In this document: positions 11,426-20,800 of the stretch, in pieces | Numbering within the stretch: position 1 is the stretch's first letter | Layout: each line of letters starts with the position of its first letter | NCBI GenBank assembly: GCA_947471745.1 | Contig: CANJKZ010000513.1 | Coordinates: 310,001 to 374,000, forward strand | DNA: 64,000 bases | Direction of reading: 5' to 3' | Source of the DNA: Closterium sp. Naga37s-1 | Taxonomy: Eukaryota; Streptophyta; Zygnematophyceae; Desmidiales; Closteriaceae | The notes under the pieces: generated by a model | What the model was told of the DNA's origin: nothing | The model's database searches: none | What the model saw: only the letters and a program-made list of their open reading frames with translations | Program-made: the position numbers and the translations under genes

Positions 11426-11577
11426 TGTCAAATGTTTATATATTCTATATATTGTTAGATAGGCTACTGTGAGTTGCCCTCTAAAGGGTACAACACTTTA
11501 GGTCGACATTTGCATCTCCTTGTCCCTCCTTACTCAAACATTTACTCTCGACACTTGCCTCCTAGCCTATCTTAAGA
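11426..11577 (+). repeat. 3' LTR of element B
   Basis: It is 152 bp and matches the 5' LTR base for base on reading. It is followed by the target duplication GCAGG. Confidence 0.9.
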
Positions 11578-11615
11578 GCAGGGTGGGAGAGGGCACTGAA
11601 GGGAGGGAGGGATTG

Positions 11616-12832
11616 CCGTCAGCCCCCGGATAGAAGCGGCCCTGGGGGTATAAAAAAACACTGTTTTTTAGGGGGTGCGCTTATAATTGAGGATTTTTAT
11701 AAGCGCCGGCGCTTATATAATGACATTTATGAAATGCATATTTCTTACACCAAATTGTAGATCACGTTCTTGCAATTTGAATCGAGTCGAAACTATACAG
11801 GGGTGGAAATGAGAATCTCGCGTCAGTTGGCAGGGAATGATTCCCTGCCAACACACACAGTCAGAATGAGTCAACTTACGCTGCCGGCAGCTCATTCTGA
11901 CTGGACGCGTAGGCAATGAGCCGAGCGAGGTGAAGGGCATCTAAATTCAATAATGTGGGAATGGAAAATGCGAGTTTCATTACACCGATTTCAGTACAAT
12001 TATAGCAAAAACAAACAGAGGGTGGCGCTTATATCCGTAAGCCTTCAGGGGTGGGCTTATAATCGAGGACCGGATATAAGCGCCGTCATCCTTTTATAAG
12101 CGCCGGCGCCAGGGCCTCAGATTGGTTTTGGGGCACCCTGATCACTCAGTGTTCTTTGAGGACTAACACTGATTTTCAGTGTCATCATCTAAAAAACACT
12201 GATTTTTCAGTGTTCACAAAAGAATTACACTGATCAATCAGTGTTCTAAATAACATAAACACTGATTTTCTTTGCTAGTATGGGGAATTATGATAGCATC
12301 GAGTATGGTTTGCTCAGCACACCACACCAGCACCACGATGCCAGCATTGGAGGGAAACACGTACCTCTGGCTTTGTGTGCTGCGAGGCCAAAACAGTCAA
12401 GAGGGTACAGGTTATTAGTGGCAACCAATCAGAACTTGAGAAGTTTACCACCTGGCACGAAGGATGCCATGTGCAGCAAAACAGCTGGCGGTACTGTAGG
12501 AGCTTGACAGCCGAAGTAGCAGGTCATGGCGCAAATCACAGGATGAACTCCCTACAACACTTGGGCCAATCAGATTGCGCCGTTTCTAGTTTCAGGGTCG
12601 AACTCGATGCAACACTGACTCGTCAGTGTCCTCAAACACAAAACACTGAAAAAACAGAGTTACACATAAAAAAACACTGAAACATCAGGGTCGTTAAAAA
12701 AAAAAGGCTGATACATCAGGGTCACGATAAAAAACGAGGGTCAAACTTCAGGAATTCAGGGTAAAAATCCTGACTTCTGAGGCCCTGGCCGGCGCTTGTT
12801 CGAGGTCTGCGCTTATACCTGGGGGCTTACGG
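11616..12832. mobile_element. M1-family inverted-repeat element, interrupted by a hAT-like MITE
   Basis: The left end starts CCGTCAGCCCCCGGATAGAA. The right end read from the minus strand starts CCGTAAGCCCCCAGGTATAA. Both sides are flanked by TG. Internal GCGCTTATAAT and ATAAGCGCC motifs match the element at 2189-2723. The unit is 540 bp once the insert at 12110-12787 and one copy of its target duplication are discounted, about the same size as the other copy. Confidence 0.65.
12110..12787. mobile_element. hAT-like MITE (678 bp) with an 8-bp target duplication
   Basis: The terminal inverted repeats are CAGGGCCTCAGA and TCTGAGGCCCTG. They are flanked by the same 8 bp, GCCGGCGC, at 12102-12109 and 12788-12795. 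An 8-bp duplication and CAGGG termini are typical of the hAT superfamily. Many subterminal copies of ACACTGAT and ATCAGTGTT occur. No transposase is encoded. Related ends lie at 13659 and 25863. Confidence 0.75.
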
Positions 12833-12935
12833 TGTTTCTTTGTTCAGCCTACTCAAGTCCCCTAGGAAGGGCAATGTTGCAGGCTAGAGATCCGTGCAGA
12901 GGGGTAGAAGACTGGTAAAGTTAATATAGCACATG
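12833..12935. other. Spacer before the psaA fragment
   Basis: Short unassigned sequence between the M1 element and the plastid-derived fragment. Confidence 0.3.
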
Positions 12936-13264
12936 TAATGTAACCAACCAGCGATAAACATTAAGCCTGCCATTAACAAACCACCAATTGCAGTGGAATA
13001 TAACTCTAGTTCACTAGTAATTCCAGAAGAACGCCACATTTGGAATAAACCAGAGGTAATTTGAACTCCCTGGAATCCACCACCTACGTCGCCGTTCAAA
13101 ATTTCTTGACCTACAATTGGCCAAACAACTTGAGCACTAGGTTTGATGTGGGTTGGATCACTTAACCATGCTTCATAATTGGAAAAGCGTGCACCATGAA
13201 AATACATTCCGCTTAACCAAATGAATATGACAGCTAATTGACCAAAGTGTGCACTAAAAACCTT
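12936..13264 (-). pseudogene. psaA: Chloroplast-derived psaA fragment (nuclear plastid insert)
   Basis: About 110 codons on the minus strand read as photosystem I P700 apoprotein A1 ([40 protein letters not shown], ending near GWLHY). The fragment starts and stops inside the gene and is much more AT-rich than its surroundings. Some residues differ from the usual sequence ([20 protein letters not shown]), as expected in a decaying insert. It is a nuclear insert of plastid DNA and not a working gene. Confidence 0.85.
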
Positions 13265-13508
13265 ACTTTATCGCGGTGGAAAGCCTCTCGAGTATCGGGA
13301 GTGAAGACAGGAATCTCCAGAACTCAGAACTCTAGAATCGAGAGCATGCAAGCATCTGATTTACGGGAGTGGCAGGGGGACAGAAACAGAGCATGCGATG
13401 GCTTGTATCCCCGATAGAATGGGGGTGCTTGTGGAGTAATGATCGTCTAGCTTATGTTTTTTGGGTTGCTTAGCAACCCTATACAATCGGTTTCATTTTT
13501 TTGGGATA
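13265..13508. other. Unassigned spacer
   Basis: I see no gene here. A short GGTTGCTTAGCAACC palindrome lies near 13465-13479. Confidence 0.3.
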
Positions 13509-13588
13509 CCCGTAATCACCCGGATAAAAGACCCCCCCTAGTTGAAGACCCCCAGGTCTTTAATACGGGGTGGGGTCTTTTATTACGG
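13509..13588. mobile_element. Very short (80 bp) M1-like inverted-repeat element
   Basis: The left end CCCGTAATCACCCGGATAAA and the right end (minus strand) CCGTAATAAAAGACC mirror the M1 termini. The GCGC motif is replaced by AAAGACCCCC. TA lies just outside both ends. It may be a minimal derivative. Confidence 0.45.
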
Positions 13589-13633
13589 TATGTTTGAATT
13601 ATACCCCCCTTTAGAGGCGAAAACATTATAAGA

Positions 13634-13658
13634 CCCCCCCCCCCCCCCCCCTCCCCCC
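13634..13658. repeat. Poly-C tract
   Basis: A run of about 18 C, broken by one T and followed by eight more C. The length is likely unreliable in the assembly. Confidence 0.6.
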
Positions 13659-13680
13659 CAGGCCCTCAGATTCACCTTTA
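13659..13680. mobile_element. Isolated hAT-like MITE end
   Basis: CAGGCCCTCAGATTCACC resembles the left terminus of the element at 12110. No partner end is visible; element C begins directly beyond it. Confidence 0.35.
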
Positions 13681-13689
13681 GGGACGTTG

Positions 13690-16662
13690 ATACACCTGTA
13701 GGGCAGGACCCTGGGGGGGGAGGGGGTCTACCTGGGGAGTACCTGGTGCTAGGAAGAGCGGCGGGGGGGGGAGAGAGGTAGTGCGGTAGGGAAAGAGACG
13801 GTAGTAAGACACCGACTCGTCAAACGTGACGTCCTGAGAGGACAGAACACGACTGGAGGTGGGGTGGTAGAACTGCCACCCCGGTGCGTCAGGGGGGAAG
13901 CCAAGGAAGACGCAGGGAACGTCACGGGAGGACAGCTTGTCCGCTGAAGTGTCCCGGACAAAAGCTCGAGATCCCCAGACACGGAACGCGGACGCATCGC
14001 CAACCTTCCCTGTCCACCTCAGAGTAGGTGTGGTCTCCGGTAAGGAGACACAAGGCTGAACGTTGATCTGATGCGCAGCGTACTGAACCGCGAACGGCCA
14101 CAGAAAATTTGGAGCAGCCGCATGGATCATGGACGTACGAGCGACGTCCATGACCATGCCAATGCGGCGCTCAGCAATCCCATTTTGCTGTGGGGAGGCC
14201 GGAAGCGTGAACGTCTGGCAGATGCCCTCCGCACGACAGAAGGCCCTCAGGAGGTCGGAGGAAAACTCCCCACCTCTGTCTGAGTGCAGACGCAGAACAG
14301 GAAGGTCCGAGCCGAAACTCTCGCTGAGCTGGCGACGAGTACCGCGGATCCAGTCGATCAACACCTCAGGGACCTCACCCTTGATGCGCAAGGGGAAGAC
14401 TGTGGTGTAACGCGAGTAGTCGTCAACGACCACCAGGAAGTAACGCTCGTGACCCTGTCCACGGACGCGGGCTGGGCCCCACACGTCCATGTGAAGAGTC
14501 TGCAGAGGAGCCTCAGTCGGAGGGAACGTGGAGGAGTGAGGAGCAGCGCGCTGCCGGCCCTCGACACAGGGAACACAGGTAGGGGTAGGCCCCGAAGGAA
14601 GGGGAGGGAGGGACCGGGGGAGACCAGAGACAAGGGTACGGGAGGCCATACCTCGAAGACGAGGCAGGGAGGGGTGACCAAGGCGGTGGTGCCAAAGGAG
14701 AGTCTCGTGTGACAGAGGACGACACGAGCAGGGGGCAGACGCAGGACTAGACCTGGACGCGGCAGCAAACACCTGACTAGACGCAGCTACCGGACCAGAC
14801 GCAGAGATTGGAGGAGGCGCAGTAGTCAGTGTGTACAGAATCGACCCTGGCCTACGGGTGAACGTGGCCAGGTGGCGGCCCGTCCGAGAGCAAGTGCAGT
14901 GGGTCACACGCTGACCTCCAGGGGCGAACTGGTCAACCCCCGCGTCCTGGAGGTCAGCTCCACTCACCAAGTTCGTAGAGAACGAGGGGAGGTGGAGTCC
15001 CGACAGCAAGCCCGACGGGGCCGCAGGACACGGTAGAACCGTGGAAGAGTGCGCAAGGACTGGGCCCCCAGAGGGGTCAGCAAGGGAGACTGCGACAGGC
15101 CGACCGAGCGGCGTGAGTGTGGTGCTGTCTCTAAAGAAAGAGCGCGAAGCACCAGAGTCAAGTGTGAAAGTGTGCAAGGCCTCAGTAGGTGCAGTACTAG
15201 AGAGAGCAGACTCACCAGTACCTGGAGCAGCAGACTCACCAGTACCTGGAGCAGCAGACGCACTAGCACCTAGAGCAGCAGCCGCAATGCCCGGGTCGGG
15301 CGGGACACTCAGGTAACAGTCACCCTCAGCACTATCAGACAAAGCATACATGGCAGCAAGGATAGCATCGAAATCAAGATCAAAGATAGGCACATTCTGC
15401 AAAAGCAGATCATGCCAGCGAGGGAGCTCAACAACGTCAAGAAACTGGGCACGCCAGGCGTCAGTCAAGCGACCGAAGCAGCGCTGCGTAGTGTGTGGCA
15501 GCCCACACGCCTCCCCACGACGACTGCCGGTGCGAAGAACGTAAGTGCAGGGACCAGCACCCCCAGACCTCCCACGCCCAGCGTACCACTCACGAAGCTG
15601 CTGGGCCGACGGGGTCTCACGGGAGCGCGGCTGCTGCTGGCGCTGGCTACCACCAAAGCCTCCACACTGCGCGACTGCACCTCGACCAGCACCATCGCCG
15701 CCGCCACCTCCACCACCGCTGTCGCTGCCTCCACCACCTCCGCCGCTGCCTCCACCACCTCCACTGCCGCCACTGAAGCCCCCACTCCCGGTACCACCCC
15801 CACCTCCACCGCCACCCCCTCCGCCTCCTCCACCTCCTCCACCGCCTCCCCCGCCGCCCCCTCCACCACCCTTGCTCCCCTTGCCCTTGCTGTTGCGGCG
15901 TCTCCCACTAGGGACAGACGCAGCTCCGACCTCCTCAGTGCCAACGAGGTCGACAGCAGCAGCAGAAGCAACAGAGGGGAGAAGGGGGACAGGGGAACAC
16001 CCCTCAAAGAAAGGGGTGCGACGGTCGCCGCGAGAAGCACCTACAGCTAAGATACTCTTCTCAGTTGCAGCGAGGCGCTCCTCTAGCAGGTCGACAGTGA
16101 GCTCGGTGGGGCAAAGGGAGAGAAAGTGGTCCCTGACTGAAGCAAGGGAGTCAGGGAGGCGGGTGACTAGGTAGTAAAGGGTGATGTACATGGGGGGGGG
16201 GTTCTTGGCACAGAACTCAGTGGGAAGGGCAGCACGGTAGCGGGCGTCACTAGTGTGGAGGTGAGCAACTAGGTCAGCGACTGTGGCAAAGGCGGCAAGG
16301 TCGGGGAAAAGGTACGGCAGCATGAGGCGGCTGAGGGCAGCAGTGGCAGGGGAGGAATAGCGCGCAACTACAGCATCGTACAAAGACTGAGCAGTCTTGT
16401 ACCGGCCAAAATGCGCGCGCTCAGCAGGCGGCAGGTGACTACGAACAGCAAGACGAGCAACAGCGTCACGAGTGGTCCACTGCGAGCGAACCGTACTGTC
16501 AGCAGTGGCAGCAGGAGCAGTAGAAACACCGGACGTGTGATCGAAAAGGGATACCCCATCCCTAGAATCACACTGAAGAAAGAGCTGCAGGTCGTCAACT
16601 CACACGTCAAAGTCAACTTCACGCCGCTCAGCATCAAAGGTAAGAACAGTAGGGCTAGCCAT
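13690..16662 (-). pseudogene. Element C: copia gag-protease-integrase, truncated and with a nonsense codon
   Basis: The minus-strand frame starts at ATG 16662 (MASPTVLTFDAE). A TGA at 16600-16602 sits where relatives have Trp (DTWLDDLQL in element E). The frame then stays open to about 13690 through gag, with a Gly run and a zinc-knuckle-like CGLPHTTQRC. Protease (LDSGASRSFF), the integrase HH-CC finger ([16 protein letters not shown]) and its D-D-E core ([22 protein letters not shown]) are present. RT and RNase H are missing: similarity to element I ends just after PPQGPA. The copy is dead from the early stop and 3' truncation. Confidence 0.85.
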
Positions 16663-17480
16663 AGCAGCAGTAGGAGCAGGAGAAGCAGAGGCAGCAGTAG
16701 CAGCAGCAGCAGCAGCAGAGGCAGCAGTGGCAGCAGTGAAGGCAGGGCAGTGCAGGTCAGTAGGGCGGCGCGGCTCGGCTGGGCGGCGCGGCTCGGCAGA
16801 GCAGCGCGGCTCGGCTGGGCGGCGAGGCTCGGCTGGGCGGCGCGGCTCGGCTGGGCGGCGCGGCTCAGCTCCTGGCGGCGCGGGTGCTTACCAGGAGCGG
16901 GTGCAGGCAGGGCCGCAGCGGGCGGCTGCAGGCAGGGCCAGCGTCGGGCGGCGACAGGCAGGGCCGCAACGGGCCAGTGACGGGCCAGCGACGGGCGGCG
17001 ACAGGTCAGCGACGGGCGACGACGGGCCGGCGACGGGCGGCAACGAGCCGGGACAGGCTGGCGACGGGTCTGGACGGGCCGGGACGGGCCAGTGGCGGAC
17101 GCGAAGGCAGGGCCGCGGGGCAGGGCCGCAGCACGCGGCGAAAACAGGGCCGCGACGGGCGGCTTAGGGCCAGCGACGGGCGGCTAAGGGCCGCGACGGG
17201 CAGTGAAGGGCCGTGACGGGCCCCAAAGGCAGGGCCTCGACGGGCCTCTAAGGCAGGGCCACGACGGGCCTCGAAGGCAGGGCCGCGACGGGCCTCTAAG
17301 GCAGGGCCGCGACGGGCGGCACTAGGGTAGGGCCGCGACGGGCCTCTAAGGCAGGTCCGCGACGGGTGGCACAAAGGCAGGGATCGCGACGGCGCAGGTG
17401 AAACAGGCGCGAGGCGCGCTTCGGGCAGGGCAGGAAAAAAATCGTGGTGGGCCCTAAAAAAAACGTTCCCACTAGGGAAC
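16663..17480 (-). repeat. Leader region of element C, GC-rich tandem repeats
   Basis: Upstream of gag on the minus strand are an AGC-rich tract (about 16660-16740), tandem CGGCTCGGCTGGGCGGCG units (about 16765-16870) and degenerate GGGCCGCGACGGGC units (about 16900-17390). Near 17460-17490 the minus strand reads TTCTGAGCAGGTTCCC, similar to the primer-binding region of elements G and H. The LTR itself is missing. Confidence 0.6.
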
Positions 17481-17489
17481 CTGCTCAGA

Positions 17490-17517
17490 ATACACACACA
17501 CACACACACACACGCAT

Positions 17518-17592
<75 letters not shown>

Positions 17593-17597
17593 CACGT
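17490..17597. repeat. (CA)n-(GCAC)n-(CA)n microsatellite
   Basis: A compound simple repeat of about 105 bp: CA dinucleotides, then GCAC tetranucleotides, then CA. It separates the remnants of elements C and E. Confidence 0.9.
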
Positions 17598-17856
17598 CCC
17601 CTCCCCTCACCCCCTGCAGGCAGGAGACCACGAGGGGGCGGTGCAAGCTGATGGCAGCAACTGAGTGTCCACTGCCCGTTCTTTTCCCTCTCACATCTGC
17701 TCCGCTCCCTCACACCATGTGTGTGCCCCCTGCAGGCAGGGAATCATGAAGGGGCGTTGCGAGTGTACAAGCTGATGTCAGCAATTGGGTGTCCACTGCC
17801 TGTTCTTTTCCCTCTCACATCCGCTCCGCTCCCTCACACCGTGTGCCCTCTGCAGG
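17598..17856 (+). repeat. Tandem duplication ending in a splice-acceptor-like CTGCAGGCAG
   Basis: About two and a half copies of a unit of roughly 115 bp run up to the truncated gag of element E. Each copy ends with pyrimidines and CTGCAGGCAG (near 17615, 17731 and 17853). The last copy merges into the gag sequence GCAGACCGGTTCAG. This arrangement resembles the exon-start echoes of the host genes. Confidence 0.6.
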
Positions 17857-20800
17857 CAGACCGGTTCAGATTGACACGTGGCTAGACGACCTGCAGCTGT
17901 ACCTACTGAGCGATTCTAAGGACAGTGTCTCGCTGTTTGACCTAGCGTCAGGCACTGCTACTGCCCCTCCCGCCACAGCTGACAGTTCGACTCGCTCACA
18001 GTGGCTTACTCGCGACGCTGCTGCCCGCTTAGCCATTCGCAACCACCTGCCATTAGCTGAATGCGCTCACTTCGGACAGCACAGGACAGCGCAGGCACTG
18101 TACGACGCTGTAGTTGCTCGCTACTCCTCCCCTGCCACTGCTGCTCTAGGCCGCCTCCTTCTGCCCTACCTGTTCCCCGAGCTGTCCGCCTTTACCACAA
18201 TCGAGGACCTGGTTTCCCACCTTCGCACTAGTGACGCTCGCTACCGCGTTGCCGTTCTTGCTGAGTTCCTTGACAGGAACCCGCCCCCGATGTACATCAC
18301 CCTCTACTTTATAGTCACCCGCCTCCCTGACTCTCTTCGCTCTGTCAGGGACCACTTCCTCTCTCTTGACCCCACCTCCCTCACTGTTGACCTCCTCGAG
18401 CAGCATCTCCTCGCAGCTGAGACTAGTGCAGTTGCTGTAGGTGCTGCTCGTGGCACTCCGCGCCCGCCCGTCTTTGAGGGGTGTTCCCCCTCCCCCCTTG
18501 ACCCCTCCTACGCCTCTGCTTCTGCTAGTGCGAAGCGCCGCAGCAGCAAGGGCAAGGGTGGCCGGGGTGGTGGAGGTGGCAGCGGCGGTGGTGGAGGTGG
18601 CAGCGGGAGTGGTGGTGGGGGCAGCAGTGGAGGTGGTGGCGGCGGTGGGACTGTTGGCGGGAGTGGGGGCTCTGGCGGCAGTGGCGGAGGCAGCGGTGGG
18701 AGTGGCGGCAGTGGGGGCGGTGGGACTGGTAGCGGTGGGACTGGCGCTCGGCGTGTCGGTTTTGGGGGTGGCCAGCGTCAGCAGCAGCAGCGTCGGAGCG
18801 AGACCCCGTCTCCCCAGCAGCTTCGTGAGTGGTTTCTGCGTGGGGCGTCTGGGGGTAGTTGCCCGTATGTCATTCGCACGGGTGACCGTGCTGGTCAGAC
18901 TTGCGGGCGGCTCCACACTCAGCACTGCTGCTTCTCCCACCTCGACGACGCTTGGCGTGCTGAGTTTGGTGACGACGTCGAGCTCCCTCGCTGGGCAAAT
19001 CTGCTTAAGTCTAGGATTGCTATCTTTGACCTAGACTTTGATGCTATTCTTTCTGCTATGTATGCTTTGTCTGTTAGTGCTAAGGGTGACTGTTACCGGT
19101 ATGTGCCGCCTGACCCAGGTATAGCCGCTGCTGCTCTAGGTGCTAGTGAGTCTGGTACTCTCCCTGGTACTGCGTCTGCTCAGGCCTTGCACTCCTTCAC
19201 GTTGGACTTAGGCGCCTCGCGCTGTTTCTTTCCTGACAGCACCACTCTCACTCCTCTCCCTGCACCTGTCCCGGTCCGACTGGCTGACCCCTCCAGGGGC
19301 CCAGTCTTTGCCCGTTCCTCCACTGTCCTCCCGTGTCTGGCGGTTCCGTCTGGCTCACTGTCAGGTCTTCACCTCCCCTCGTTCTCTGCGAACTTTGTGA
19401 GTACCGCTGCCCTTCAGGATGCGATGGTCACTACCACCACTCCTGGGGGTCAGCATGTGTCGATCTACACATGTACACGGACAGGTCTTCACCTGGCCAC
19501 GTTCACTTGTCGGCCCGGGTCGAGTCTGTACACTCTAGCTACCGAGCCTCCTCAGGTAGCTGCTTCTGCTCAGGTGACCGCGTCAGGTCAGGTTCCACCC
19601 CCTTGCTCGTGTCGCCTCCTGTCGCACCAGACCCTTCTGTGGCACCACTTCCTGGGTCACCCCTCCCTGCCACGCCTTCGTGGCATGCACTCTCGTCTCC
19701 TTGTCTCTGGTCTTCCCAGGTCTCTGCCTCCCCTCCCTCCCTCGCCTTCCCCGCCCTGCCTTCCTTGCGTCAAGGGGCGGCAGCGCGCCGCTCCTCACTC
19801 CTCGTTTCCCCCGACGACTGCTCCCCTGCAGACTCTCCACATGGACGTGTGGGGCCCAGCCCGCGTCACTGGACAGGGCCGCGAGCGCTACTTTCTGCTG
19901 GTCGTTGACGACTACACGCAGTTCACCACGGTCTTCCCCTTGCGCAGCAAGGGCCAGGTCATTGATGTCTTGATCCCCTGGATCCGCACAGTCCGTCTCC
20001 AGCTCCGCGAGCGGTTCTGTACGGACCTTCCTGTCCTACGTCTGCACTCTGACAGAGGTGGTGAGTTCTCCTCCAACCTCTTGAGGGACTTTTGTCGTGG
20101 GGAGGGCATTCTCCAGTCGTTCACGCTTCAGGACTCCCCTCAGCAAAATGCGATTGCTGAGCGCCGCATTGGCTTAGTCATGGAGGTCCCTCGTACCTCC
20201 ATGATCCATGCGGCTGCTCCCCATTTTCTGTGGCCGTTTGCGGTCCGGTACGCTGCACATCAGCTCAACCTCTAGCCCCGTGTCTCCTTGCCGGAGACCT
20301 CGCCCACACTGCGTTGGACGGGGAAGGTTGGCGATGCGTCGGTGTTTCGGGTTTGGGGTTCTCGTGCCTTTGTCCGCGATACGTCCGCGGACAAGCTCTC
20401 CGCCCACGCCATTCCCTGCGTCTTCCTTGGCTTTGTCCCTGACGCGCCTGGCTGGCAGTTTTACCACCCTACCTCGCGCCGTGTCCTCCTTTCTCAGGAC
20501 GTCACGTTTGACAAGTCGGTTCCCTTTACCGTCTCTTCCCCTACCGCTCTGCCCCTCTCTATCCACCGCCGCTCTTCCTAGCTCCAGGTCCCCCTCAGGT
20601 AGACCCACCCCCTGGTGCTGTGCCTGGTGAGGTAGCTGTAGACTCTGGTGCTGCTAGAGGTACTGTGTCTAGGGGTGTTGTGCCTGGGGGTGCTGAGCCT
20701 GGGGGTGCTAAGACTAGGGGGGCTGAGCCTGGGGGTGCTGAGACTGGGGGTGCTGAGCCTGGGGATGCTGAGACTGGGGGTGCTAAGCATGAGGGTGCTG

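Larger units (their letters stand above)
3900..11577 (+). mobile_element. Element B: full-length autonomous Ty1/copia retrotransposon (7678 bp)
   Basis: The 152-bp LTRs at 3900-4051 and 11426-11577 are identical as far as I can read them. They are bounded by a perfect 5-bp target duplication GCAGG (3895-3899 and 11578-11582). Between them lie a primer-binding site, a long leader, one uninterrupted gag-pol frame of about 2000 codons in copia order (gag, protease, integrase, RT, RNase H), and a short 3' UTR with a G-rich tract. Nothing is visibly broken, so this looks like a very recent insertion and a candidate active element. The host sequence at the insertion is continuous once the element is ignored. 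Confidence 0.95.

Noticed and set aside
15412-16050. Thr/Ser/Pro-rich plus-strand frames opposite element C gag
   Set aside because: They are shadows of the Gly-rich gag stretch on the minus strand.
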